Assembly: GCA_027035765.1 (NCBI GenBank)
Contig: JALVUD010000002.1
Location: 106,704 to 170,703, forward strand
Direction of reading: 5' to 3'
Source: Campylobacteraceae bacterium
GTDB lineage: Bacteria; Campylobacterota; Campylobacteria; Campylobacterales; Sulfurovaceae
Length of the DNA: 64,000 nucleotides
The translations under genes and the position numbers were made by a program. The notes beneath the pieces were generated by a model, which ran no database searches, had not been told where the DNA came from, and saw only the letters and a list, made by a program, of their open reading frames with translations. Numbering within the stretch: position 1 is the stretch's first letter; every line of letters begins with the position of its first letter. Of the stretch, positions 16,888-24,785 are shown piece after piece.

Positions 16888-17010
16888 TCACAACTCCACC
16901 ACCTTCTCAAACATCTCCTTAATCTCACTCTCATGCGAGATCAGAAATATCTGCCGATACTGCTCTTTGATGGTATGAAACGCCTCCATGATCTTCAAAC
17001 CATCACTCAT
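16888..17010 (-). pseudogene. C-terminal remnant of an SbcC/Rad50-like ATPase
   Basis: Only the last 40 residues remain: 'DGLKIMEAFHTIKEQYRQIF' then 'LISHESEIKEMFEKVVEL', the segment after the D-loop and Walker B of SbcC/Rad50-type ATPases (the 'LISH' switch). The 98-aa track ORF continues upstream only as a shadow of DUF2130. An ATG at 17010 overlaps the DUF2130 stop, so the fragment could be translated, but it cannot be a functional ATPase. Confidence 0.65.
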
Positions 17011-18319
17011 CCTCCCCAACCTCCTCCGGCAGCTCCAGCACATCGATCTTCGGTAGTGCATTCCCCCCGGCGATCCCCTGCAGCGCCCCGTACATCTCGG
17101 TGGTGTTGGCGAGTACCGAGTCGATGAGCTTCTGGCGCCGTTTCCAGGCTGCCATGAGGGAGCGCTTCTCCTTGTCCAGTTCACTCTGCATCTGCATGAA
17201 ACCGTCGACGATGGCTTTGAGCTGCATCTGAAATTCGTTGCCGGTGAGGTAGTTGTAGAGCAGCGTCATCTTGTCGGCTTTGTTCTCCTCCCGCTGCACG
17301 GTCTGATGGACGCGGATCAGGCTCTCCCGCAGCAGGGAGACCGAGCCTTTGAACTCCTCCAGAGAGCAGACCCAGATGCCGTCCACCCAGCCCATCCGCT
17401 CCATTCCCGGGGGATAGACCGAGGTCACCAGAACGCCGATATCGGCTCCGGCTTTGAGCATATCCTGCTTGAGCTTGCCGATCCAGGCGTCACTCCAGGC
17501 TTTGGTGTTTTTGGACTCGTAGCAGATCACGCCGCAGTTGGGAACCTCCCGGGTATGCACCGTCTGGATGCAGTCGGCGCCGAATGCCCCCTTTTTGACC
17601 TCTTCGATCTGATCGAAAGGGAACTGGTCGCGCAGCCACCCCTCGATGGCCAGCTCCAGCGCCTCCCCCTGCACCTGCATGCTCCCCTGCTCCGCCTTGC
17701 GCTTGGCCTCCTCCAAAGAACGCTGGAGCTGTTTGAGCTGCTCGTCCTTCTCCCGCAACTTCATCGCCTGCTCCTCTTCGATCTTTTTGAGGCGCTGGGC
17801 GGCGATCTCGTCCAGGCTCTTCTGGAGCTTCTGCCGCTCCTTGGCCAGGGCTTCGTTGAGTTTGGCTTCCGCTTCGGCCTTGGCCTTCAGCGCCTCCTCC
17901 TCCTTCTCCCGCTTGAGCCGCTCGATCTCGATTTTGGCCGCGGAGAGCTCCTGGACCTCCTTGGATTTGGCCTCCAGCTCCTTCTTGAGCAGTTCCATCG
18001 CCGCACTCTGTTCGGCGGTGATCTCCTTTTTCAGCTCCTCGGCCAGTTTCACCCTCTCCTGGCGCAGCTGCTCCTTCGTCGCCTGTCTCAGCTTCTCGTC
18101 GAATCGCTCCTTCTCCTCCTTCAGTGCCTCCTCTTTAGCTTTGAGAGAATCAAGATGGTTTTTATACTGCTTGCGTGCCTCCTCGATCTCCGCCTGGAGA
18201 CGCTTCCGCTCCTCGATCTGCTCTTTTTTGAACTTGGCCTCGATCTGATGATAGAAGATCTCATCGATATCGATGACCGTCCCGCAGTTGGGGCAGGTGA
18301 TGGTATTGGCTGACGACAT
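17003..18319 (-). CDS. DUF2130 domain-containing protein
   Basis: 438 aa. N-terminal zinc-ribbon half 'CPNCGTVIDIDE' (about 9-20), a long coiled coil of Glu/Lys/Gln heptads from about 30 to 225, then the DUF2130 domain, whose 'CYESKNTKAWSDAWIGKLK' with preceding 'GADCIQ' resembles a PD-(D/E)xK nuclease core (D..ExK). Function unknown; possibly DNA binding or cleavage. Upstream of the SbcC remnant on the same strand, so the pair may once have been an operon. Confidence 0.85.
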   Translation of the reverse strand: MSSANTITCPNCGTVIDIDEIFYHQIEAKFKKEQIEERKRLQAEIEEARKQYKNHLDSLKAKEEALKEEKERFDEKLRQATKEQLRQERVKLAEELKKEITAEQSAAMELLKKELEAKSKEVQELSAAKIEIERLKREKEEEALKAKAEAEAKLNEALAKERQKLQKSLDEIAAQRLKKIEEEQAMKLREKDEQLKQLQRSLEEAKRKAEQGSMQVQGEALELAIEGWLRDQFPFDQIEEVKKGAFGADCIQTVHTREVPNCGVICYESKNTKAWSDAWIGKLKQDMLKAGADIGVLVTSVYPPGMERMGWVDGIWVCSLEEFKGSVSLLRESLIRVHQTVQREENKADKMTLLYNYLTGNEFQMQLKAIVDGFMQMQSELDKEKRSLMAAWKRRQKLIDSVLANTTEMYGALQGIAGGNALPKIDVLELPEEVGEDE

Positions 18320-18373
18320 GGGCGTACCTTGTAGGAGTTTTGGATTATTGTAACGGAAATTTTATCCCTGCTC

Positions 18374-18420
18374 ATCCAAAATTCAACATCCAACATCCCA
18401 TTTCCGCCTACAGGCGGAAA
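18374..18420. repeat. Heptamer array plus hairpin at the tlyA 3' end
   Basis: atccaaa, attcaac, atccaac, atcccat in register (18374-18401), directly joined to the perfect hairpin 'TTTCCGCC-taca-GGCGGAAA' (18401-18420). The tlyA stop (18408-18410) lies inside the hairpin. Confidence 0.75.
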
Positions 18421-19121
18421 TGATAAACCCACTCCAAATTCCCCTCTTTGCCCGTCACGCTGCTGGGGACTTTGCGCAGCAGCTCCCAGCCCAGCGCCGC
18501 CGTCTCTCCCTCGAAACGCTCCATCGCCGACTCAATCGCTCCCTCGTCGGTGACCACGCCGCGGCGGTCCCGTTTGGCCTGGCGGCCCACTTCGAACTGG
18601 GGTTTGAAGAGCAGGATCACCTCGGCCCCCTCCTCCGCCAGTCGGACGATGGAGGGGAGGATGTGTGAGAGGCTGATGAAACTCACATCCGAGACGATGA
18701 TCGGGTAGCGGATTCCCGGATTGAAATCGCGGATGTCGGTGGATTCATAGACGCGGACTCTGAGATCCTCCCGTAGTGAAAGGTGCAGCTGATCCCGCCC
18801 CACATCCACCGCGTCCACCCGCGCCGCTCCCTGGCGCAGCAGGACCTGGGTGAAGCCCCCGGTGGAGCTGCCGATGTCGAGGCAGCTTTTGCCGGCAATG
18901 GCGACGGGATGTTCCCGCAGATAACCCGTCAGCTTCCCCGCGGCCCGGGAGACCCAATCCTCCCCATCCGCGACGGCGACTTCATCCTCCGGTCCCACTT
19001 GATGCGAGGGCTTGAGGATCTGCCGCCCTCCGATGCTGACCCTTCCGGCACAGATCGCCTCGGCGGCTTTGTTTCGGCTGGAGAAATCGCCCCGCTCCGC
19101 CAGAAAAGCATCCAGACGCAT
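18408..19121 (-). CDS. tlyA: TlyA-family rRNA 2'-O-methyltransferase
   Basis: 237 aa from the Met at 19121 (the 345-aa track ORF reads into the upstream gene). N-terminal S4-like RNA-binding domain ('MRLDAFLAERGDFSSRNKAAEAI'), then an FtsJ-type Rossmann domain with SAM motif 'CLDIGSSTGGFTQVLL' and a K-D-K-E-like set. It modifies ribosomal RNA and is often mislabelled hemolysin. Its start shares one base with the DUF1287 stop. The last residues ('HFRL') come from a hairpin repeat. Confidence 0.9.
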   Translation of the reverse strand: MRLDAFLAERGDFSSRNKAAEAICAGRVSIGGRQILKPSHQVGPEDEVAVADGEDWVSRAAGKLTGYLREHPVAIAGKSCLDIGSSTGGFTQVLLRQGAARVDAVDVGRDQLHLSLREDLRVRVYESTDIRDFNPGIRYPIIVSDVSFISLSHILPSIVRLAEEGAEVILLFKPQFEVGRQAKRDRRGVVTDEGAIESAMERFEGETAALGWELLRKVPSSVTGKEGNLEWVYHFRL

Positions 19122-19690
19122 CAGCGAAATACCCGGAAATGATCGACGATTCGGTAGGCCCTCAGCACATCCTCCTCTTTGGCCCCGGCACCGACGTTGT
19201 GGATAATGAGGGGTTCGCCGGCGGTGTTGAGACGATCGGAGCAGATGCCGATATGGTCCAGATTGGAGCCGGGGAGCTTCCAGACCACGATATCCCCGGG
19301 TAGAAAGCGCCCCCGCACCCGATAGCCCCTTGCCGCCAGATAGGCCTGGATGTTTTTGACCCGTCGATGGTCGATATTGGGATCGAGACGATCGGTGTAG
19401 TAGAGTCCCTTGTAGAGCTCGGGATGGGCCTTTTTGTGGCGCCAAATCCGCTCCTGCGGATCGATCCCCACCCCCCGAAAGGCCCGCACCAGCACATCGG
19501 TACAGACTCCACGTACGATGGGAACATCCCCGCCCGGGAATTTGAGCTTCACATAAGCGGGATCATAGATCAGCGTCCGGCCCACCTGGCCCCTGGCCGC
19601 CTCGATAAAACGCTGCTTCGTCGTCACCTCCCCGCCAAAGAGATAGAGCGATACCAGGAGAAAATAAAACAAAAATCCTCGTCGATTCAT
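19121..19690 (-). CDS. DUF1287 exported protein (NlpC/P60-like fold candidate)
   Basis: 189 aa with an N-terminal signal/anchor ('GFLFYFLLVSLYLFGGE'). 'RGVCTDVLVRAFRGVGID' holds the conserved Cys and Asp, and 'LPGDIVVWKLP' plus 'DHIGICSD' the conserved His, as in papain-like NlpC/P60 hydrolases. DUF1287 members are periplasmic; cell-wall amidase activity is plausible but not shown. Coupled to tlyA downstream; its start overlaps the murI end by 4 bp. Confidence 0.8.
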   Translation of the reverse strand: MNRRGFLFYFLLVSLYLFGGEVTTKQRFIEAARGQVGRTLIYDPAYVKLKFPGGDVPIVRGVCTDVLVRAFRGVGIDPQERIWRHKKAHPELYKGLYYTDRLDPNIDHRRVKNIQAYLAARGYRVRGRFLPGDIVVWKLPGSNLDHIGICSDRLNTAGEPLIIHNVGAGAKEEDVLRAYRIVDHFRVFR

Positions 19691-20550
19691 TTCCCACCCT
19701 CCAAATCATCTTCCATCTTCAATCTTCCATCTTCCATCCGAATGATCTCCACCTTCTCCCCCACAATCCGCTCCACCGCCTTGTCGTCGATCGGCCCGGT
19801 AGCGAAGATCCGTAGATGTCCCGGTTCTTCGGCCGGCTGCTCCCCCAGCAGCGTCTCCAGGCGCCGGGCGATCGCCTCCCCGGTCTCGATGAGCGTCACC
19901 GGCGTTTCCATCACCTGCCGGATTGCCTCGGCGGCCAAAGGATAGTGGGTGCAGCCCAGGACGATGGTATCGACTCCGGCGCTTCGCATGGGAGAGAGCC
20001 ACCCCTCCAGCATCGCCCGGGTCTCGGGAGTGTCGATCCGTCCCGTTTCGATCCGATCCACCAGCCCCGGACAGGCCCGCTCGAAGAGCTCCACCTCCTG
20101 TGTGCCGCAGAGGCGATCCACCAGCGCCTGGTACTTCTCCCCCGCCAGGGTAGCCGGAGTAGCCATGACGCCGATCTTTCCTGTCCGGGTAGCGCCCAAA
20201 GCCGGCTTGATCCCCGGCTCGGTCCCCACGATAGACAGATCTGGGTAACGCTCCCGCAGCGCGGCAATCGCCGCGGAAGTGGCGGTATTGCAGGCCACGA
20301 CCAAAGCATCGGCCCCTTGTTCCTCGACGAAAAAGCGGGCGATCTCCAGGGAGTAGCGGCGGATTTCGTCGTGGGTTTTCTCCCCGTAGGGCGCATGGGC
20401 CGTATCGGCCAGATAGAGGATCTCGGCTCCGGGCAGCCGCTCCCGGATCGAACGGACGACGGTGAGACCGCCCAAACCGGAGTCGAAAACGCCGATGCGT
20501 TTTCGGATGGAGGATGGAAGATGGAAAATGGAAGATGAATCGGGACCCAT
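19687..20550 (-). CDS. murI: Glutamate racemase
   Basis: 287 aa, making D-glutamate for peptidoglycan. Catalytic cysteines C87 ('VVACNTATSAA') and C200 ('VLGCTHYPL'), with 'VFDSGLGGLTVV' at 21-32. Both ends are unusual: residues about 4-15 and about 272-282 are translations of heptamer arrays (units AGATGGA and CATCTTC), so the racemase core was extended at both termini by repeat DNA. The start codon overlaps the stop of the four-helix-bundle gene (TAATG). Confidence 0.92.
   Translation of the reverse strand: MGPDSSSIFHLPSSIRKRIGVFDSGLGGLTVVRSIRERLPGAEILYLADTAHAPYGEKTHDEIRRYSLEIARFFVEEQGADALVVACNTATSAAIAALRERYPDLSIVGTEPGIKPALGATRTGKIGVMATPATLAGEKYQALVDRLCGTQEVELFERACPGLVDRIETGRIDTPETRAMLEGWLSPMRSAGVDTIVLGCTHYPLAAEAIRQVMETPVTLIETGEAIARRLETLLGEQPAEEPGHLRIFATGPIDDKAVERIVGEKVEIIRMEDGRLKMEDDLEGGK
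19707..19741. repeat. Heptamer array (CATCTTC family)
   Basis: catcttc, catcttc, aatcttc, catcttc, catccga; inside the murI 3' coding end. Confidence 0.88.
20505..20539. repeat. Heptamer array (GGATGGA/AGATGGA family)
   Basis: ggatgga, ggatgga, agatgga, aaatgga, agatgaa; inside the murI 5' coding end, inverted relative to the arrays at 19707 and 20913. Confidence 0.88.
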
Positions 20551-20939
20551 TATCCGACATTCCGTTTGCTACTGATAAGAATGCGGCTCAATAAACGGAT
20601 AATCGAGTCCAATTCCTGATTGAGAGTAGTCACTCTCTCATGTTTTTTGGGGAGATATTCAGTAGCCTGTAACAGAGCGATCCAATAACGGGTTTCCTTG
20701 GCTTCTTTGAGGGCTATCGATATTTTGGAAATAAAATCTTTTTTGCTTTGGGCATCCTGGGCTTCGGTAACATTCGCTCCGATGGAGGTACCGGCTCTAA
20801 GCAACTGGGTTGAAAGGGTAAACTCTTTTTTCTTCTCTTTCAGATAATCTGAAAGTCGGACGATCCGGACGGCAAACTGAAAACTGAGACGAACGATTTC
20901 ATTTCCCTCATTTTCCATCTTCCATCCTCCATCTTCCAT
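20550..20939 (-). CDS. Four-helix-bundle protein (23S rRNA intervening-sequence protein family)
   Basis: 129 aa if started at the array-encoded Met. A start at Met8 (20918) is equally likely, because residues 1-8 are repeat-derived. The core 'LLRAGTSIGANVTEAQDAQS' and 'KISIALKEAKETRYWI' define the S23/IVP four-helix bundle; relatives include Avd, the accessory protein of diversity-generating retroelements. No reverse transcriptase or variable repeat is nearby. Flanked on both sides by inverted GGAAGAT-type arrays, suggesting insertion as a cassette between rho and murI. Confidence 0.85.
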   Translation of the reverse strand: MEDGGWKMENEGNEIVRLSFQFAVRIVRLSDYLKEKKKEFTLSTQLLRAGTSIGANVTEAQDAQSKKDFISKISIALKEAKETRYWIALLQATEYLPKKHERVTTLNQELDSIIRLLSRILISSKRNVG

Positions 20940-20940
20940 C
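20913..20940. repeat. Heptamer array (TTCCATC family)
   Basis: ttccatc, ttccatc, ctccatc, ttccatc in register between rho and the four-helix-bundle gene. Confidence 0.88.
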
Positions 20941-20960
20941 CGTGAAACAGAAGTTTCGCG

Positions 20961-22292
20961 TTACGCTCCTTCGTTCATGATGCTGAGGAACTCTTCGTTG
21001 CTTTTGGTCTTGAGCATTTTGGAGAAGAGGAATTTGAGGCCTTCGACCTCTTCCATGTTCTGCATGGCGTTGCGGATGGCCCAGACTTTCTGGAGGGTTT
21101 CGGGGTCGGTGAGGAGCTCCTCTTTGCGGGTGCCGGATTTGGTGACGTCGATGGCGGGGTAGATGCGGCGGTCGGCGACGTGGCGGCTGAGGACCACTTC
21201 GGCGTTTCCTGTTCCTTTGAACTCTTCGAAGATCACCTCATCCATCCGACTGCCGGTCTCGATGAGCGCCGTGGCGACGATAGTGAGGGAGCCGCCGTTC
21301 TCGATATTTCGTGCCGCACCGAAGAAGCGCTTGGGCTTGTGCAGGGCGTTGGCGTCGACCCCGCCGGAGAGGACTTTGCCGGAGCTGGGGGTGACGGTGT
21401 TGTAAGCCCTTGCCAGACGGGTGATGGAGTCGAGGAGGATGATCACATCCTGCCCCAGCTCCACCCGGCGCTTGGCCCGCTCGATCACCATCTCGGCGGT
21501 GCGGACATGGTTCTGGGCCGGCAGGTCGAAGGTGGAGGCGTAGACCTCCCCTTTGACGCTGCGCTGCATATCGGTGACCTCCTCGGGGCGCTCATCCACC
21601 AGGAGCACCATCAGGGCCGCTTCGGGGTTATTGTGGGTGATGCCGTGGGCCACCTCCTTGAGCAGCTCGGTCTTACCGGTCCGGGGCGGGGCCACGATGA
21701 GAGCCCGCTGTCCCTTGCCGATAGGGGAGAAGAGATCGATCACCCTGCCGGTGAGCTTCATGGGGTGGTACTCGAGCTTGAGCTTCTCCTGGGGATAGAG
21801 CGGTGTGAGGTTGTCGAAGAGGGGGCGTTTTTTGGACTCTTCGGGGGGGAGGTAGTTGATCGCCTCGATCTTGAGCAGGGCGTAGTACTTCTCCTGCTCC
21901 TTGGGGGCGCGGACCTGGCCGGTGACGATGTCGCCGTTACGCAGGGCGAAACGTTTGATCTGGGTGGAGCTGACATAGGTGTCGTTGGAGGAGTTGGCGA
22001 AGTTGCCGTCGATGGAACGGAGGAAGCCGTAGCCGTCATTCATGATCTCCAGGATCCCCGTAAAGAGGATATAGCCTCCCTGGCTCACCTGGGCCTTGAG
22101 GATCTCGAAAATCAGGTCTTTTCTCTGGTATTCGTTGGGGTTTTCCACCTTGAGCTTGCGGGCGATCTCGATCAGCTCTTCCAGGGGTTTGGTCTGGAGG
22201 TCTTCGATCTTGTACCCTTCGACCGGGGTGTGGGTGCGTTGATGTTGTTTTTTGCCGTTGTTCTGGCTGTTTTTTTGTCGATTCTCTTCCAT
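20961..22292 (-). CDS. rho: Transcription termination factor Rho
   Basis: 443 aa hexameric RNA helicase. Rho N-terminal helical domain ('[12 protein letters not shown]'), cold-shock-like RNA-binding domain ('[14 protein letters not shown]'), then the RecA-like ATPase with 'APPRTGKT' Walker A at 201-208, Walker B '[17 protein letters not shown]' and '[10 protein letters not shown]'. Complete and canonical. The hydrophilic N-terminal 20 residues are lineage-specific. Monocistronic by spacing. Confidence 0.97.
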   Translation of the reverse strand: MEENRQKNSQNNGKKQHQRTHTPVEGYKIEDLQTKPLEELIEIARKLKVENPNEYQRKDLIFEILKAQVSQGGYILFTGILEIMNDGYGFLRSIDGNFANSSNDTYVSSTQIKRFALRNGDIVTGQVRAPKEQEKYYALLKIEAINYLPPEESKKRPLFDNLTPLYPQEKLKLEYHPMKLTGRVIDLFSPIGKGQRALIVAPPRTGKTELLKEVAHGITHNNPEAALMVLLVDERPEEVTDMQRSVKGEVYASTFDLPAQNHVRTAEMVIERAKRRVELGQDVIILLDSITRLARAYNTVTPSSGKVLSGGVDANALHKPKRFFGAARNIENGGSLTIVATALIETGSRMDEVIFEEFKGTGNAEVVLSRHVADRRIYPAIDVTKSGTRKEELLTDPETLQKVWAIRNAMQNMEEVEGLKFLFSKMLKTKSNEEFLSIMNEGA

Positions 22293-22418
22293 GAGTCCTC
22301 GTCGATTATGAAGATTGGTAAAAATAGTGCAGGGGTGAAAGCATCACGTCGGAACCTTGCGGTATCCTGCGAAGCACGTTTGTAGTGACGCCATTATAAT
22401 GCTTTTTGACTTTAAATG

Positions 22419-22817
22419 TCAAACAGACGTATGGGTCAGGGCCAGCCAGACCAGCCAGGGGTAGGTGAGCGGCCCGATAAGCCAGAGCCAGGGGGGCATC
22501 CGCATTCCGAGCATCTCTTCCGTCACCGGATCGGTCTCCCGCCGGACGTAGATCTTGCGGACCATCTCGATCTTGGTGAAGATATCCAGGGTCTTGAGGG
22601 CGATGGCGACGATGATGGGCCAGTTGAGCAGATCATAGCGCAGGGAGAGGTAGAGGATATAGAGATAGCCGGTATGCCCGGCCAGAAGCCAGAAGACCGA
22701 ACGGCGGTAGAGCCGCCAGACTTTTTCCATCACCCCCTGCATCGAAGGGGCGTACTGCCAGCTTGTCTCCACGATTTCCGCAACAAAGCTCAGCGCCACC
22801 AGATGCCAAAGTTCCAT
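22419..22817 (-). CDS. Membrane protein, unknown
   Basis: 132 aa with four predicted helices (about 5-20, 40-58, 65-80, 107-125) and Trp/Tyr-rich boundaries. A short charged loop 'KIYVRRETDPVTEEMLG' precedes the last helix. Family not recognised. It shares one base with the upstream dapE start (TGATG type), so it belongs to the rhodanese-dapE operon. Confidence 0.65.
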   Translation of the reverse strand: MELWHLVALSFVAEIVETSWQYAPSMQGVMEKVWRLYRRSVFWLLAGHTGYLYILYLSLRYDLLNWPIIVAIALKTLDIFTKIEMVRKIYVRRETDPVTEEMLGMRMPPWLWLIGPLTYPWLVWLALTHTSV

Positions 22818-23911
22818 CAGAACCTCTCGATCAGATCGCGGAAGACCCGGTAGAGCCCCTCCACCTCTTCGACAGCGACCCGTTCATTGGGGGCGTGGAT
22901 CGTGTCGTTGCGCACACCGAACTCTACCACCTTGACCCCATACTCCCCGAAAAAGCGGGCGTCACTGGTGCCGCCGGCGGTGGAGTGTTTGGGGGTGAGC
23001 CCCGTGACGGTCTGGATCGACCGGTCCAGGAGCCGCACGATACGGGTATCGGGATCGGTGACGAAGGGGTTGGCGCTTTGGGAGAGGCTGAGCTCATACT
23101 CCAGCCCTGCGAAGCGCTCCCGGATGAAGCGTTCCACATCTTCGAGGCTTGTCGCCGTGGAGTTGCGGACGTTGAACATCATCTTGAGCGTGCCGGGGGT
23201 GACATTGGTCACCTCCATCCCGGCGCGGATATCGGTGATGACCAGCTTGCTGGGAGCGAAATACTCGTCGCCGCTGTCCAGGTCCACTCCCGCGATCTGC
23301 GGCAGGATCGGAGCGATGCGATGGATCGGATTGTCCGACTTTTCCGGATAGGCCGCATGTCCCTGCCGTCCGAAAACCTCGATGACGCCGTTGATGGAGC
23401 CGCGGCGGCCGATCTTGACGGCATCACCGAAACGCTCTTCACAGGTGGGTTCTGCCACGACGGCATAGTCGGGAAGCCGTCCCATTTTTTTCAGATGCTC
23501 CAGTACGATCCGGGTACCGTATTTCGCTTCCCCCTCCTCGTCGGAGGTCAGTAGCAGAGAGAGGGTTCCGTCGAAGGTCTCCGCCTCTTTCACCGCCTGC
23601 AGGAAAGCGGCGACACCGCTCTTCATATCCTGGGCGCCCCGACCGTAGAGCATCCCCCCTTCGATCCGAGGGACGAAAGGATCGCTGTGCCACCCCTCTC
23701 CCGGCGGCACCACATCCACATGTCCGGCAAAGCAGAGATGTTCCCCTTCGCCGAACTTTCGGGAGATAAAGAGGTTTTTGACGCCGCCTTCGTCCACACG
23801 GAGGACTTCAAAACCGGGCAGGGATTCCTGAACATACTCCATCAGTCCCGCATCCTCCGGCGTGACCGAAGGGGCCGAAAGCAGGCGGATCAAAAGGTCT
23901 ACGACATTCAT
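22817..23911 (-). CDS. dapE: Succinyl-diaminopimelate desuccinylase
   Basis: 364 aa M20-family di-zinc hydrolase of lysine/DAP biosynthesis. Metal and catalytic residues are visible: H64 and D66 ('FAGHVDVVPPG'), D95 ('GAQDMKSGVAAF'), E125-E126 ('TSDEEGEAKYGT'), and the C-terminal 'GGTSDARFF'. Length is typical. Coupled on both sides: its start overlaps the rhodanese stop by 4 bp, and its stop touches the membrane-protein start. Confidence 0.94.
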   Translation of the reverse strand: MNVVDLLIRLLSAPSVTPEDAGLMEYVQESLPGFEVLRVDEGGVKNLFISRKFGEGEHLCFAGHVDVVPPGEGWHSDPFVPRIEGGMLYGRGAQDMKSGVAAFLQAVKEAETFDGTLSLLLTSDEEGEAKYGTRIVLEHLKKMGRLPDYAVVAEPTCEERFGDAVKIGRRGSINGVIEVFGRQGHAAYPEKSDNPIHRIAPILPQIAGVDLDSGDEYFAPSKLVITDIRAGMEVTNVTPGTLKMMFNVRNSTATSLEDVERFIRERFAGLEYELSLSQSANPFVTDPDTRIVRLLDRSIQTVTGLTPKHSTAGGTSDARFFGEYGVKVVEFGVRNDTIHAPNERVAVEEVEGLYRVFRDLIERF

Positions 23912-24285
23912 GAGACACCTTCGGCACTGTCATTGCGGACGATCTCGCCCCGCCACTGCATGATCCCGCCACGGTGGTCGATCAGTTGTCCGGCGCCGTT
24001 GGCTCGGAGAATCTGCTGCACCTGGCCGGTGCGATTGCCGGTACGGCAGGTGAGGATCACCGGCCGCTGACGGCTCAGATCGATCAGTTCCTGCGCCCAC
24101 ACCTGGAACCGGCTGGTAGGCCGCAGGAGATCCACCCCCGGCAGATGCGCCGCTTCGTATTCGAAAGGCTCCCGCACATCCACCAGCATGAAATCGCACT
24201 CCCCGGCACTACGGGCTTTCAGCAGCGCTTCAAGTGTGGCGGAATCGACGACATCCGCCTCCAACCATTCCCTTTGATATTCCAT
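23908..24285 (-). CDS. Rhodanese-like domain protein
   Basis: 125 aa single-domain rhodanese with the active-site Cys80 in 'CRTGNRTGQ' and the N-terminal 'MLVDVREPFEYEAAHLPG'. Cytoplasmic, no signal peptide. Likely a sulfur- or persulfide-transfer protein, which fits a sulfur-oxidising lifestyle, but the partner is unknown. First gene of the rhodanese-dapE-membrane protein operon. Confidence 0.9.
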   Translation of the reverse strand: MEYQREWLEADVVDSATLEALLKARSAGECDFMLVDVREPFEYEAAHLPGVDLLRPTSRFQVWAQELIDLSRQRPVILTCRTGNRTGQVQQILRANGAGQLIDHRGGIMQWRGEIVRNDSAEGVS

Positions 24286-24368
24286 CCTATTCTATCCTGT
24301 CAATTGGAGTTCCGGCAGCCTGGGGCGACTGCCGTGCCGGAATCCACCGTCCGGCCAATGTAAAACGC

Positions 24369-24374
24369 ATTATA
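24369..24374 (-). promoter_or_regulatory. Probable -10 of the rhodanese-dapE operon
   Basis: TATAAT on the minus strand about 85 bp upstream of the rhodanese start. Confidence 0.4.
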
Positions 24375-24426
24375 CTCCGTCAGCTCCTAAATCATCCTAT
24401 GCCCGGAGGCTTAATCACATTTTCTA

Positions 24427-24432
24427 TATAAT
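24427..24432 (+). promoter_or_regulatory. Probable -10 of the gatC-pilT operon
   Basis: TATAAT 33 bp upstream of the gatC TTG start; divergent from the rhodanese promoter. Confidence 0.5.
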
Positions 24433-24465
24433 AAGCCCATCAAGTTTCACGGAAAAGGACTGCCT

Positions 24466-24756
24466 TTGCAGATCGATCAGCAAACCCTGGAAAAACTCGA
24501 AAAACTTTCCCACCTGAGGATCGCGGAGGAGAAACGCTGTGAGGTACTGCAGCAGCTCACCGAGATCCTCGAATATGTAGAGAACCTCAACGAACTGGAT
24601 ACCCAGGCTCTCGACAGCTACTTCTCCACGCTGGAGGGGGGAACTCCCATGCGTGAAGACCTTCCGGGCAACGACCCCGAGGTTCCGAAGATCATCCTGG
24701 AACACGCCCCTGAGAGCCGCGACGACTTTTTCATCGTGCCGGCCATCATCGAATAG
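24466..24756 (+). CDS. gatC: Asp-tRNA(Asn)/Glu-tRNA(Gln) amidotransferase subunit C
   Basis: 96 aa, the small subunit that stabilises GatA in the tRNA-dependent amidotransferase. 'LEKLSHLRIAEEK' and 'LNELDTQAL' are typical, and the C-terminal half wraps the amidase in known structures. TTG start preceded by 'AAAAGGA'. gatA and gatB are not in the window. First gene of a plus-strand run with pilT, cvpA, fur, lysS and glyA. Confidence 0.9.
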   Translation: MQIDQQTLEKLEKLSHLRIAEEKRCEVLQQLTEILEYVENLNELDTQALDSYFSTLEGGTPMREDLPGNDPEVPKIILEHAPESRDDFFIVPAIIE

Positions 24757-24785
24757 ATCACTCCGTCAACGAAAAGGGAACCTCC

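Noticed and set aside
16888-17184. 98-aa ORF as a full gene
   Set aside because: Residues 1-58 are a shadow of DUF2130; only the last 40 residues are meaningful (SbcC-like remnant).
20550-20939. Diversity-generating retroelement (Avd-like protein)
   Set aside because: No reverse transcriptase, template/variable repeat pair or C-type-lectin target nearby; the family is broad.
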